DNA from: Sphingobium herbicidovorans
GTDB lineage: Bacteria > Pseudomonadota > Alphaproteobacteria > Sphingomonadales > Sphingomonadaceae
Length of the DNA stretch: 64,000 nucleotides
NCBI RefSeq assembly: GCF_002080435.1
Contig: NZ_CP020538.1
Coordinates: 1,612,001 to 1,676,000 of the forward strand
Reading direction: 5' to 3'
Below the pieces are notes generated by a model. It saw only the letters and a list, made by a program, of their open reading frames with translations, was not told where the DNA came from and did no database searches. Below, piece after piece: positions 27,912 to 37,099 of the stretch. How positions within the stretch are numbered: position 1 is the first letter of the stretch; each line of letters starts with the position of its first letter. A program made the translations under genes and the position numbers.

Positions 27912-28961
27912 ATGTCGTACAGCCTCGTCCGCCCGCTTTTCTTCGCCCTCGACGCCGAACGCGCGCATCATCTGTCGATCGCGCTGCTTCGCCTGATGCC
28001 CACGCCGGCCCCGGCCCGCCCCGATCCTGCCCTGGCGCAGACCGTAGCGGGCATCCACTTCCCCAATCCGGTCGGCCTGGCGGCGGGATATGACAAGGAA
28101 GGGCTGGTCGCCCACAAGATGCACGGGCTGGGCTTCGGCTTTACCGAACTGGGCACGCTGACGCCGATGCCCCAGCCGGGCAATCCCCAGCCGCGCCTTT
28201 TCCGACTGGTCGAGGATCGCGCGGTCATCAATCGCATGGGCTTCAACAATGGCGGCCTCGCCGCGGCGGCCGAACGCGTGGCAAAACGCCGCCGTCCGGC
28301 AGGGGATGACCCTGCGCCCGTGGTTGGCATCAATATCGGCGCGAACAAGGACGCGGCCGACCGGATCGCCGATTATGTGACGGGCGTCACCTGCATGGCG
28401 CCGCTCGCCGACTATCTGACTGTCAATATCTCCTCGCCGAACACGCCGGGCCTGCGCGCCTTGCAGGATCGCGCCGCGCTCGACCAGTTGCTGGGGGCCG
28501 TCATGGCCGCGCGGGGGGCTGACAGGACGCCCATCTTCCTGAAAGTCGCGCCCGACCTGGAGCCTGCCGATGTCGAAGATATCGCCGCCGCCTGCCTCGA
28601 CCATTGGGTCGATGCGCTGATCGTGTCCAACACCACCATTTCCCGGCCATCGCTCCGGTCTGCCCATGCCGGGGAAAGCGGCGGCCTGTCCGGCGCGCCG
28701 CTCACGGACCTGTCGCTCCAGCGGCTCCGCGATTTCCGGGCGATATTGGGCGACCGCCTGCCGCTGATCGGCGTCGGCGGCATCGCGACGGCAGAGCAGG
28801 CCTACGCCCGGCTGCGCGCCGGGGCCAGCCTGATCCAGCTTTACAGCGCACTGGTCTACGAAGGGCCTTATCTGCCCAAGCGCATCAATGCGGGCCTCAA
28901 AAAGCTGATGGCGCGCGACGGCTTCACCCATATCGGCCAGGTCATCGGCATCGACGCCTGA
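27912..28961 (+). CDS. pyrD: Dihydroorotate dehydrogenase, quinone-dependent (class 2)
   Basis: A 349-residue FMN enzyme that oxidises dihydroorotate to orotate in pyrimidine synthesis, passing electrons to ubiquinone at the inner membrane. Class 2 features are an N-terminal amphipathic extension (SLVRPLFFALDAERAHH), NPVGLAAGYDKEG, NRMGFNNGG and NISSPNTPG at residues 172-180, with the catalytic serine. VSNTTISRP and GVGGIATAEQAYARLRAGASLIQLY close the barrel. Start ATG 27912 is preferred over the TTG at 27888. Confidence 0.95.
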   Translation: MSYSLVRPLFFALDAERAHHLSIALLRLMPTPAPARPDPALAQTVAGIHFPNPVGLAAGYDKEGLVAHKMHGLGFGFTELGTLTPMPQPGNPQPRLFRLVEDRAVINRMGFNNGGLAAAAERVAKRRRPAGDDPAPVVGINIGANKDAADRIADYVTGVTCMAPLADYLTVNISSPNTPGLRALQDRAALDQLLGAVMAARGADRTPIFLKVAPDLEPADVEDIAAACLDHWVDALIVSNTTISRPSLRSAHAGESGGLSGAPLTDLSLQRLRDFRAILGDRLPLIGVGGIATAEQAYARLRAGASLIQLYSALVYEGPYLPKRINAGLKKLMARDGFTHIGQVIGIDA

Positions 28962-29006
28962 CCGAACGCACTTGCAGCATTGGGGACGAACGATAGGGTG
29001 GCGCGC

Positions 29007-30707
29007 ATGACGCTCCGCCTTGCCACGCTGCTGGCCCCCATTGCCCTCGCTCTCCTGCCGACCGCGCCACTCGCCGCGCGGGAGCCGGTCGCGCTCAACG
29101 CCACCGTGTCCGCCGCCGACCCGCGCGCCGCCGCCGCCGGACAGGACATGCTGCGCCGGGGCGGCAGCGCCACGGATGCCGCCATCGCCATGATGCTCGC
29201 CCTCAATGTCGTCGAACCGCATAATAGCGGCATCGGCGGCGGCGGCTTCCTGATGCATCATGATGGCGAGACGGGCCTGCTCGAATCGCTCGACGGCCGC
29301 GAAACCGCTCCGGCGGCGGCGCGGCCCGATCGTTTCATCGGCCCGGATGGACAGCCGCTCTCCTTTCGCTCGGCCTGGCCCGGCGGCTATTCGGTGGGCG
29401 TACCGGGCAATGTGCGCCTTGCCTTCGAAGCGCATCGCAAATGGGGAAGGCTTCCCTGGGCCACCCTGTTCGATCCGGCGATCCGCCTTGCCGAAGAGGG
29501 TTTCGAGGTCCGCCAGCGGCTCGACACCGCGATGAAGGCGGTTGCCCCCGTCTGGGCCGACTTCCCGGAGATACAGAAATATTTCTGGATCGACGGCGCG
29601 CCCGCCCCCCTGGGTACGACGCTCAAAAATCCGCCGCTCGCCGCCCTGTTCCGCCGCATCGCCGCAGAGGGACCGGACGCCTTCTACACCGGCGAAATGG
29701 CGCGGACGATCGCCAGCACAGTCACCAACGCGCCCAAAAATCCCGTGCCGATGACGGAAGCGGACCTTGCCGCCTATCAGGTGAAGGCGCGCAAGCCCGT
29801 CTGCGGTCCTTATCGCGCCTACACCATCTGCGGCATGGGTCCGGCGTCATCGGGGGGCGTCACCGTCCTGCAGATAATGGGCATGGTCGAACGCTTTCCG
29901 CTTGGGCAATGGGGCAAGGACGATGCCCGTTCCTGGCACGTCATCGGCGAAGCCATGCGCCTCGCCTATGCCGACCGCGAAACATGGCTCGGCGATCCCG
30001 ACTATGTCTCCGTGCCGATCGCGGGCCTCATCGACCCCGCCTATCTCAAGCAGCGTTCCGCCCAGATCGCGCTGGGCCGCGCCCTCAACGACTATCGCCC
30101 CGGCACGCCGCCGGGCGCCCAGCCGCGCACCAGCGCCAAGCCCCAGCCCGAAAGCGGCACCAGCCATTTCGTCGCCGTCGACCGCAATGGCGACATCGCC
30201 GCCTGGACCTCCACCATCGAAAGCTTCTTCGGCAGCCAGCTGATCGCCAACGGCGTCATCCTGAACAATGAACTGACCGATTTCAGCTTCACGCCGGAAA
30301 AGAACGGCGCGCCCGTCGCCAACCGGGTGGAGCCGGGCAAGCGCCCCCTGTCCTCCATGTCGCCGACCATCGTCTATGACGCAAAGGGCACGCCCGTCTT
30401 CACCGTCGGCGCGGCGGGCGGGCGCACCATCATCATGCAGGTCGCAAAGGCGCTGATCGCCCATTTCGACTGGGGCCTGTCCGCGCAGGATTCGATTGCG
30501 CTCGGCCTGCAATTTTTCAACGCCAACGGCCTCGTCCTCGAAAAGGGCACCGCGCTGGAATCGATGAAGGCCCCGCTCGAAGCCTGGGGCCACAAGGTGA
30601 CTATCGCTCCCATGGGCCTCAAGGCCAACGCCGCTGAACGCACCCCCGACGGCCATTGGCAAGGCGCAGCCGATCCGAGGAGTCCGGGCGTTTCCCTGCA
30701 GGAATAA
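29007..30707 (+). CDS. ggt: Gamma-glutamyltransferase (periplasmic)
   Basis: A 566-residue Ntn-hydrolase that cleaves gamma-glutamyl bonds (glutathione and related). A signal peptide is seen at the N-terminus (LATLLAPIALALLPTAPLAA). The precursor is processed before Thr385 in ESGTSHFVAVD, which becomes the nucleophile of the small subunit; upstream elements are NSGIGGGGF and ESLDGRETAP. It may support recycling of glutathione in a species with several GSTs. Start ATG 29007. Confidence 0.94.
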   Translation: MTLRLATLLAPIALALLPTAPLAAREPVALNATVSAADPRAAAAGQDMLRRGGSATDAAIAMMLALNVVEPHNSGIGGGGFLMHHDGETGLLESLDGRETAPAAARPDRFIGPDGQPLSFRSAWPGGYSVGVPGNVRLAFEAHRKWGRLPWATLFDPAIRLAEEGFEVRQRLDTAMKAVAPVWADFPEIQKYFWIDGAPAPLGTTLKNPPLAALFRRIAAEGPDAFYTGEMARTIASTVTNAPKNPVPMTEADLAAYQVKARKPVCGPYRAYTICGMGPASSGGVTVLQIMGMVERFPLGQWGKDDARSWHVIGEAMRLAYADRETWLGDPDYVSVPIAGLIDPAYLKQRSAQIALGRALNDYRPGTPPGAQPRTSAKPQPESGTSHFVAVDRNGDIAAWTSTIESFFGSQLIANGVILNNELTDFSFTPEKNGAPVANRVEPGKRPLSSMSPTIVYDAKGTPVFTVGAAGGRTIIMQVAKALIAHFDWGLSAQDSIALGLQFFNANGLVLEKGTALESMKAPLEAWGHKVTIAPMGLKANAAERTPDGHWQGAADPRSPGVSLQE

Positions 30708-30717
30708 GGCCATCCCC

Positions 30718-30747
30718 CCGTCATCCCAGCGAAAGCTGGGATGACGG
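30718..30747. terminator. Perfect palindromic repeat/terminator between convergent genes
   Basis: CCGTCATCCCAGC-GAAA-GCTGGGATGACGG: a 13-bp perfect stem with a GAAA loop, 11 bp after ggt and facing the lipoprotein gene. A decayed copy is at 36997-37021 in the tol operon. It probably ends transcripts or protects 3' ends on both strands. Confidence 0.7.
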
Positions 30748-30761
30748 TCTGTCGATAATCG

Positions 30762-31253
30762 TCACTGCCTCAAATTCAGCCCCGCCACGTTGAACGCAAA
30801 AGGAAAAGTCTGGTCCTTCGGCCCCACGACCAGATCGACCTTCACCACCTTGTTGCCCTGCACCGCCTCATAAGCCTTGGCGGCGGGAAGCACCGCGATC
30901 CCGTCCTTGTTCTCGGTCATCCGCCCGCGCCAGTCATGGCGCTTGCCATCGTCGGTCGTCGCCGTGACCCGGCAATCGGACAGGTCGCAGCTGAAGGGCG
31001 CGCCGACCAACTTCACCGTCACTTCCCCGCCGCCCTCAGACGTCGACTGCACCAGCAGAACGGAGAATGTGTCCTCCGCGGTCATGGTCGGCACGCTGTT
31101 GGCGCTGCCGATGTAGGCGAGCTTCGCCTTCCCGCCTTCGCCGCCTTCATATTTCCACTGCTGGCCGATCTGCTCGCGCTGGGTAGGGGTTTTATCCTCG
31201 CCCGAACAGGCCGCGATCATCCCGACCGCCGCCAGCGCCATAATACCGCGCAT
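30762..31253 (-). CDS. Putative lipoprotein of unknown function
   Basis: A 163-residue protein with a short lipoprotein signal (ALAAVGMIAAC, lipidated Cys16), then a soluble beta-rich domain with two nearby cysteines in FSCDLSDCRV and a GKRHDWRG stretch. No family recognised. It is exported and probably anchored in the outer membrane. Its ribosome site AAAGGAG is upstream. It is transcribed on its own, convergent with ggt. Confidence 0.75.
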   Translation of the reverse strand: MRGIMALAAVGMIAACSGEDKTPTQREQIGQQWKYEGGEGGKAKLAYIGSANSVPTMTAEDTFSVLLVQSTSEGGGEVTVKLVGAPFSCDLSDCRVTATTDDGKRHDWRGRMTENKDGIAVLPAAKAYEAVQGNKVVKVDLVVGPKDQTFPFAFNVAGLNLRQ

Positions 31254-31320
31254 CGCGCGTCTCCTTTGTCCGTTTCGCCTGCGTAAAGGAGAACGCGTAT
31301 CGGGCAGGAGGTTTCCACCT

Positions 31321-31466
31321 TAGGCGGTATCGACGTTCAGATGATGGGGAGCCGAAAACGGTGGTTTTCCGTGACCCGAAGCGCAGCCTACTCATAGTAG
31401 GTGAGCATCGGAAGCGCGGAAAATCGCCGTTTGCAGGCCGCCAGGGCTGAACGTCGATACCGCCTA
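31321..31466. mobile_element. MITE-like palindromic element flanked by TA
   Basis: A 146-bp unit whose ends, TAGGCGGTATCGACGTTCAG and its exact reverse complement (31447-31466), give 18-bp perfect terminal repeats flanked by TA. That is the target duplication expected for IS630/Tc1-mariner-type elements. The interior is an imperfect palindrome centred on CCTACTCATAGTAGG. No transposase is encoded. The right TA supplies the sufE stop codon. Confidence 0.75.
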
Positions 31467-31877
31467 GCTGTAGCGGTCCGCGGTCTGGCGGATAAGCGCG
31501 ATCATATTGGGGATGCCCTGTGTTCGATTGGAGCTGAGCTGATTTTTGAGGTCGAACGGCGCAAGCGCCCCTTCGATGTCGGCGGCGCTGATCGCGGCGG
31601 GCGTCTGGTCCTGCACGGTCAGCAGCACCAGAGCGATAATCCCCTTGGTGATTGCGGCATTGCTGTCCGCCAGGAAATGCAGCCGCCCATCGTCGAGCAC
31701 GGTGGGATAGACCCACACCGCCGCCGAACAGCCCCGCACCAGCGTCGCGTCGGTCTTGAGCGCGTCGGGCATCGGCTCCAGCGCACGGCCCAAGTCGATC
31801 AGCAACCGATAACGGTCATCGGCGTCCAGAAATTCATATTCTTCCTGAAGATCGGCAAGGGCAGGCACATCGGTCAT
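31464..31877 (-). CDS. sufE: Sulfur-transfer protein SufE
   Basis: A 137-residue protein that accepts persulfide sulfur from SufS on Cys50 (TLVRGCSAAVWV) and hands it to SufBCD. It starts MTDVPALADLQEEYEFLDADDRYRLLIDLGR-like (given here in part) and has the LSSNRTQGIPNMIALIR C-terminal helix. Its TAG stop is made from the edge of the MITE-like element, so the last residues may have been altered by the insertion. It lies downstream of the psp genes, 9 kb from sufS. Confidence 0.92.
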   Translation of the reverse strand: MTDVPALADLQEEYEFLDADDRYRLLIDLGRALEPMPDALKTDATLVRGCSAAVWVYPTVLDDGRLHFLADSNAAITKGIIALVLLTVQDQTPAAISAADIEGALAPFDLKNQLSSNRTQGIPNMIALIRQTADRYS

Positions 31878-31925
31878 GCCCTCGCATATAGGCGGAAAAG
31901 CGGCGTGCGAAAGCCGCTTTTCCTC

Positions 31926-32156
31926 TCAAATATCCACGCCCGCCGCGATAGCCTCCAGCTTGCGGATCCGTTCCTTAAGGTCCGCCACTTCGATCCGGGC
32001 GCTGGCGGAAGGCGGCGTCTCGCCGTCCGCCCGCGCCAGCTCCGCGCGCTTCAGCTCCAGCCAGCCGCTCCAGCCCCGCAACGACGCCACGGCAATGATC
32101 GTCAGCGCCAGCAACCCGCTCAGCGCCAGGATCGTCATCGAAACAGGCTCGCTCAT
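31926..32156 (-). CDS. Small membrane protein in the psp cluster
   Basis: A 76-residue protein starting MSEPVSMTILALSG at ATG 32156. One N-terminal membrane helix (MTILALSGLLALTIIAVASL) is followed by a charged helical tail (ASARIEVADLKERIRKLEAI, coiled coil). It is 21 bp after pspC on the same strand. Its size and layout resemble PspB/PspD-type envelope-stress accessory proteins, but no family is certain. Probably co-transcribed with pspABC. Confidence 0.6.
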   Translation of the reverse strand: MSEPVSMTILALSGLLALTIIAVASLRGWSGWLELKRAELARADGETPPSASARIEVADLKERIRKLEAIAAGVDI

Positions 32157-32177
32157 CCCGTCCCTCCTCAATTGCGC

Positions 32178-32558
32178 TCAGCGCAGGCTGTCGATTTCGT
32201 CCGCCAGACGGCGGTTGCGGCTGGTGTAGAAAGCCTCGATATCCGCCAGCCGCCGGTCGATGTCGCGGAATTTGGACCGGACATCGCGCGCGGATCGCGC
32301 GGGGTTTGACCGCACGCCCTGCCAGAATTTCTCGTCATCCCGGTCGGAATAGAGGCCTGCGGGCTTGTTCTCGGCGAAATAGGCGGCGGCGAAATAGGCG
32401 ATCAGCGACCAGGGAAAGGCGCCCATCAGCGTCACCAGCACCGCGCCGACCCGCACCCACGTCACATCGACGCCGGTATAGTCGGCGATGCCGGCGCAAA
32501 CGCCCATCCATTTGCCATTCTGCTTGTCGAGGTAGAATTTGGTGCGGCGGGCAGCCAT
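32178..32558 (-). CDS. pspC: Phage shock protein C
   Basis: A 126-residue inner-membrane protein. The PspC domain (FYLDKQNGKWMGVCAGIADYTGVDVTWVR, here broken by normal spacing) includes one long hydrophobic segment (VGAVLVTLMGAFPWSLIAYF), and a helical tail (RDIDRRLADIEAFYTSRNRRL) follows. In the Psp system PspB and PspC sense inner-membrane stress and release PspA from PspF. Start ATG 32558, next to the pspB stop. Confidence 0.93.
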   Translation of the reverse strand: MAARRTKFYLDKQNGKWMGVCAGIADYTGVDVTWVRVGAVLVTLMGAFPWSLIAYFAAAYFAENKPAGLYSDRDDEKFWQGVRSNPARSARDVRSKFRDIDRRLADIEAFYTSRNRRLADEIDSLR

Positions 32559-32559
32559 G

Positions 32560-32853
32560 TCAGTTCCTCCCGTGGAGATTTTGGCGGTCGAAATCATAGG
32601 CGTCGTCCTGCGGCGGGCGCGACGGGCGGAAATCGGGCCGGAAATCGGGGTTGTCGGCCGCGACGATCCGCTCAACCGTCTGCAACCTGTCCTCCAGCCG
32701 CCGGGCGAGCAGGTGCAGCTCGTCCAGCAACTGCTCATCCTCATCGGTGATCTTGGGCGCCTGCCTCCATTTGGTCGTATAATGCAGGATCAGCCAGGGC
32801 ATGCCGATGAACAGCATGCCGACGACGGCGATCGGGACGATGATATCTTCCAT
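32560..32853 (-). CDS. pspB: Phage shock protein B
   Basis: A 97-residue inner-membrane protein with one N-terminal membrane helix (IIVPIAVVGMLFIGMPWLILHY) and a leucine-rich coiled coil (LLDELHLLARRLEDRLQTVERI). The C-terminal extension of about 25 residues is longer than in E. coli (74 aa). ATG 32853 is used rather than a GTG at 32856. Located 4 bp after pspA, it works with PspC as membrane-stress sensor. Confidence 0.93.
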   Translation of the reverse strand: MEDIIVPIAVVGMLFIGMPWLILHYTTKWRQAPKITDEDEQLLDELHLLARRLEDRLQTVERIVAADNPDFRPDFRPSRPPQDDAYDFDRQNLHGRN

Positions 32854-32857
32854 CACC

Positions 32858-33532
32858 TCATGCCCCCGTGCTGCTGTTCATGCTGGCCTTCAGCGCCGCC
32901 AGTTCGGCGTCCACCCTGTCTGCGGACTGAAGGTCGGCAATCTCTTCCTCCAGGCTCTTCTTGCCCTGCCCCATGCCCAAGGCGTCGGCGCGCCCTTCGG
33001 CCATGTCGACCCGGCGCTCCAGCATGTCGAACCGGGCAAAGGCCTCGTTCACCTTTTCGCCGGCATAGGCTTCGCGCATCCGCAGCCGATTGTGCGCGCT
33101 TTCCATGCGGGTGACCAGGCTGTTCTGCCGGGTCCGCGCCTCGCGCAGCTTGGCCTGCAACTTGGCGATATCCTCCTCCGAAACCTTGAGCGCCTCGTCC
33201 AGCACCTCGATCTCGTGCGACAGCTGATCGGCCATGTCGGTGGCCTTCTGCTTTTCCACCAGCGCCGCCTTGGCCAGATCCTCGCGATCCTTGCTCAGCG
33301 CCAGCTGCGCCTTTTCGGTCCAGCTTTCCTGCAATCCCCGCAGCTTGTCGATATGGCGGCGCATCTCCTTCTGGTCGGCGATGGTGCGGGCGGCGGACGC
33401 ACGCACCTCGACCAGCGTTTCCTCCATCTCCAGGATGATCATGCGGATCATCTTGGCCGGGTCTTCCGCCCGGTCGAGCAGGTCGGTGACATTGGCGGCG
33501 ATAATGTCGCGCGTGCGTGAAAAAATACCCAT
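32858..33532 (-). CDS. pspA: Phage shock protein A
   Basis: A 224-residue ESCRT-III-like coiled-coil protein that binds stressed inner membrane and inhibits PspF. It begins MGIFSRTRDIIAANVTDLLD, the usual amphipathic start, then long helices (EDPAKMIRMIILEMEETLVEV). ATG 33532 is chosen because it matches that conserved start; the sigma-54 promoter at 33576-33592 is upstream. Heads the pspABC operon. Confidence 0.95.
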   Translation of the reverse strand: MGIFSRTRDIIAANVTDLLDRAEDPAKMIRMIILEMEETLVEVRASAARTIADQKEMRRHIDKLRGLQESWTEKAQLALSKDREDLAKAALVEKQKATDMADQLSHEIEVLDEALKVSEEDIAKLQAKLREARTRQNSLVTRMESAHNRLRMREAYAGEKVNEAFARFDMLERRVDMAEGRADALGMGQGKKSLEEEIADLQSADRVDAELAALKASMNSSTGA

Positions 33533-33575
33533 CGGAACTGCAATCCTTCCGTTCAACGGCTTCACGCCACCGCAT

Positions 33576-33592
33576 TGCAGAAGCCGTGCCAA
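33576..33592 (-). promoter_or_regulatory. Sigma-54 (-24/-12) promoter for pspABC
   Basis: Minus strand TTGGCACGGCTTCTGCA: the GG and GC dinucleotides are separated by 10 bases as the sigma-54 consensus TGGCACG-N4-TTGCA requires. Transcription would begin about 12 bp downstream and reach pspA at 33532. PspF, encoded divergently, is the expected activator. Confidence 0.85.
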
Positions 33593-33648
33593 TTGCAGCG
33601 AAGCCCGGATTTGCGCACTATTCCCTCGCCGCCCACCGATAGGACTTG

Positions 33649-33679
33649 CCAATATGTAGGGATTTTCACCATATATTGG
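33649..33679. promoter_or_regulatory. Inverted repeat at the pspF start, possible PspF enhancer site
   Basis: CCAATAT-N17-ATATTGG lies 57-87 bp upstream of the -24 element of pspA and just before the pspF ATG. That is the usual location of PspF upstream activating sites, and binding there would also repress pspF. Inferred from position and symmetry. Confidence 0.45.
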
Positions 33680-33681
33680 GA

Positions 33682-34689
33682 ATGGAACGCAACACCCAGT
33701 TCATCGGCCAGTCGCTCGCTTTCCTCGACGCGGTCGAGCAGGCCGGGCGCGCGGCCGAGCTCAACCGCCCGGTGCTGGTCATCGGCGAACGCGGCACGGG
33801 CAAGGAACTGATCGCCGAACGGCTCCACCGGCTGTCCCCGCGCTGGGGCGAACCGCTCATCATCATGAACTGCGCCGCGCTGCCCGAAACGCTGATCGAA
33901 GCGGAACTGTTCGGCCATGAACAGGGCGCTTTCACCGGCGCGACCCGCGCGCGGGCGGGCCGGTTCGAGGACGCGGACGGCGGCACCCTCTTCCTCGACG
34001 AACTGGCGATGCTGTCCATGGCCGCGCAGGAAAGGCTGCTGCGCGTCATCGAATATGGCGAAGTCACCCGGATCGGCTCGTCCCGCCCCATGACCATCGA
34101 CGCGCGCATCGTCGCCGCCACCAATGAAGATCTGCCCGCGCTGGCGGAATCGGGCCGCTTCCGCGCCGACCTGCTCGACCGCCTGAGCTTTGAAGTCATC
34201 ACCCTGCCGCCGCTGCGCGCGCGCGAAGGCGATGTGGCGGTGCTGGCCGACCATTTCGGGCGGCGCATGGCGGCAGAGCTGGGCTGGCCGCAATGGCCCG
34301 GCTTCTCCCCCGCCTGCATGGCCGATCTGGATGCGCACCCCTGGCCCGGCAATGTCCGCGAACTGCGCAATGTGGTGGAGCGCGCCGTCTATCGCTGGAA
34401 CCAGCCCGCGCGCCCGGTCGCGGCTATCATATTCGACCCCTTCGCCTCGCCCTGGAAGCCTCAGGCCGCCGCGCCGCGCGCGCCGTCAGGGGACGCTGTC
34501 CCAACTCCCGCGACGATCCCCGCGCCTGTCACCGATCTGCGCGCGGCGGTCGATGCGCATGAAGCGGCCCTCGTCCAGGCCGCGCTGGAACGCCACCGCT
34601 ACAACCAGCGCGCCACGGCCAGATCGCTCGGCCTCAGCTACGACCAGCTACGTCACTGCCTGAAAAAGCACGGCCTCAACCCGGCCTGA
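33682..34689 (+). CDS. pspF: Sigma-54 activator PspF
   Basis: A 335-residue enhancer-binding protein with no receiver domain, as in PspF. The AAA+ domain has Walker A GERGTGKE, the sigma-54 contact loop GAFTGA, Walker B TLFLDE, and WPGNVRELRN. A proline/alanine linker (about 255-290) precedes the Fis-type helix-turn-helix (RATARSLGLSYDQLRHCLKKHGL). ATG 33682 is used, divergent from pspA with 149 bp between starts. It activates pspABC and is held inactive by PspA. Confidence 0.95.
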   Translation: MERNTQFIGQSLAFLDAVEQAGRAAELNRPVLVIGERGTGKELIAERLHRLSPRWGEPLIIMNCAALPETLIEAELFGHEQGAFTGATRARAGRFEDADGGTLFLDELAMLSMAAQERLLRVIEYGEVTRIGSSRPMTIDARIVAATNEDLPALAESGRFRADLLDRLSFEVITLPPLRAREGDVAVLADHFGRRMAAELGWPQWPGFSPACMADLDAHPWPGNVRELRNVVERAVYRWNQPARPVAAIIFDPFASPWKPQAAAPRAPSGDAVPTPATIPAPVTDLRAAVDAHEAALVQAALERHRYNQRATARSLGLSYDQLRHCLKKHGLNPA

Positions 34690-34693
34690 CCGG

Positions 34694-35572
34694 TCAGCGC
34701 GTCGGCACCGGCTCCGCGCCCGAATAGTCGTAAAAGCCCTTGCCGGTCTTGCGCCCCAGCCAGCCAGCCTCGACATATTTCACCAGCAGCGGCGCCGGGC
34801 GATATTTGGAATCGCCCGTCGTTGATCGCAGCACGTTCAATATCTCCAGGCAGGTATCCAGCCCGACGAAATCCGCCAGCGTCAGTGGCCCCATCGGGTG
34901 GTTCAGCCCCAGCCGCACGCCCATGTCGATGTCGCGAATGCCCGCGACGCCCTCGCCCAGAGCGAACACCGCCTCATTGATCATCGGCAACAGGATGCGG
35001 TTCACCACGAAGCCGGGGGAATCGAACGCCTGCACGACATTCTTGCCCAGCCGCGCAATATAGGCCTCGACCGACGCCACCGTCTCGTCCGACGTGGCGA
35101 GGCCGCGGATCAGCTCGATCAGCGCCATCACCTGCACGGGGTTGAAGAAGTGGATGCCCACGAACAGCTTTGGATCGGGCACAACCTGCGCCAGCCGCGT
35201 GATCGGGATGGACGATGTGTTGGTCGCCAGGATCGTGCCGGGCGTAACCACTGCGCCGACATTGGCGAAGATGCTGCGCTTCACCTCCTCCCGCTCGGTC
35301 GCCGCCTCGATCACCAGCTGCGCCCCGGCCAGTGGCGTCAGGTCGCCGCTCGCGCGGATGCGGGCAAAGGCAGCCTCGGACTCTTGCGGGGTCAGCTTGC
35401 CCTTCTCCACCGCGCGAGCCAGCTGGCGCGAGATGCCCTGCAGCCCCTTTTGCGCACGCTCCAGATCGACATCGCACAGGATCACGTCATAACCGGCCTG
35501 CGCCGTGACCTGGGCGATGCCTGCGCCCATCTGCCCGGCGCCGATGACGCCGACTGTGCGAATGTCGGTCAT
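34694..35572 (-). CDS. hbd: 3-hydroxybutyryl-CoA dehydrogenase
   Basis: A 292-residue NAD(P)-dependent dehydrogenase of the HAD family. [14 protein letters not shown] is the dinucleotide motif, [15 protein letters not shown] and [11 protein letters not shown] are family-typical, [17 protein letters not shown] has the catalytic histidine, and [15 protein letters not shown] and [18 protein letters not shown] follow. It interconverts acetoacetyl-CoA and 3-hydroxybutyryl-CoA in butanoate or PHB-linked metabolism. Start ATG 35572. Monocistronic; convergent with pspF. Confidence 0.92.
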   Translation of the reverse strand: MTDIRTVGVIGAGQMGAGIAQVTAQAGYDVILCDVDLERAQKGLQGISRQLARAVEKGKLTPQESEAAFARIRASGDLTPLAGAQLVIEAATEREEVKRSIFANVGAVVTPGTILATNTSSIPITRLAQVVPDPKLFVGIHFFNPVQVMALIELIRGLATSDETVASVEAYIARLGKNVVQAFDSPGFVVNRILLPMINEAVFALGEGVAGIRDIDMGVRLGLNHPMGPLTLADFVGLDTCLEILNVLRSTTGDSKYRPAPLLVKYVEAGWLGRKTGKGFYDYSGAEPVPTR

Positions 35573-35788
35573 GCTAATATCTCCGCGTAAATCAACTTGC
35601 CGCCCCACTAGCGGCAAGGGAGGCAAGGGACCAGAGCTTTTGCGCGCCAATCACAGCAGCGGCTGCGTTAACGGGCCATGAGCGCCGCCACCCGATGGGA
35701 CGGAAGGCCCCACCCTCTCGACAGGCTGGTTTGAAATGGGTGATTTCGGCCTTTGCGTGCCGCGCGCTAGATGGTTAAAAGGCCGCGC

Positions 35789-36255
35789 ATGTCCGTATCA
35801 GCGTCCATGCCCGTACCGGCGGCCGGAAGGTTCATCGCCGCCGTGCATCACTTTGCGCTGCGCGTTTATTTTGAGGATACGGACCTTTCCGGCATGGTCT
35901 ATCACGCCAACTATCTGCGCTACATGGAACGCGCCCGATCCGACATGCTGCGCGCAGCGGGCATCGACCAGCGCGCCGCGCAGGAGGACGGGACCGGCGT
36001 CTATGCCGTCACCGACCTGAAAATCGCCTACAAGCGGCCCGCGCGGCTCGATGACGACCTGCTGGTCGAAAGCCGCGTGACCGCAATTCGCCCCGTCGCC
36101 TGCACCATTCATCAGAGAGTCAGGCGCGGCGATGAAATACTGACGGACGGCGAAGTCTGCGTCGCCTTCCTGACACGCCAGGGCCGCCCGACGCGGCAGC
36201 CGAAGCCCTGGATCGACATTTTCAGCTGCTTGATGAGAGGGGAAGACATCAACCC

Positions 36256-36259
<4 letters not shown>
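35789..36259 (+). CDS. ybgC: YbgC-family acyl-CoA thioesterase of the tol-pal operon
   Basis: About 156 residues with a hot-dog fold. VYFEDTDLSGMVYHANYLRYMERARSD (motif shown in part) has the catalytic D and HANY of the 4-hydroxybenzoyl-CoA thioesterase/YbgC family. ATG 35789 has AAAAGG six bases upstream; ATG 35771 is an alternative. Overlaps tolQ by 4 bp, the conserved ybgC-tolQ order. Thought to act on acyl-CoA/ACP near the membrane. The 216 bp upstream to hbd hold no gene. Confidence 0.92.
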
Positions 36260-36975
<716 letters not shown>

Positions 36976-36996
36976 CGGTCAACATCACCCCCTCCC

Positions 36997-37075
36997 CCGT
37001 CATCCCAGCGAAAGCCGGGATCTCAGGCGGCGTAGTGCGCATTATGAGGCACGAGATGCCAGCCTCCGCTGGCAT
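36997..37075. repeat. Palindromic repeats inserted between tolQ and tolR
   Basis: Two hairpins in a 124-bp gap: CCGTCATCCCAGC-GAAA-GCCGGGAT at 36997-37021 (decayed copy of the 30718 repeat), and ATGCCAGC-CTCC-GCTGGCAT, perfect, at 37056-37075. They interrupt an otherwise packed operon. Confidence 0.7.
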
Positions 37076-37099
37076 AACGAGCCGGACGGAGGCCGCATA

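Noticed and set aside
29441..30271. 276-codon second frame inside ggt
   Set aside because: Same-strand shadow frame, arginine-rich, without start context; ggt is complete in the other frame.
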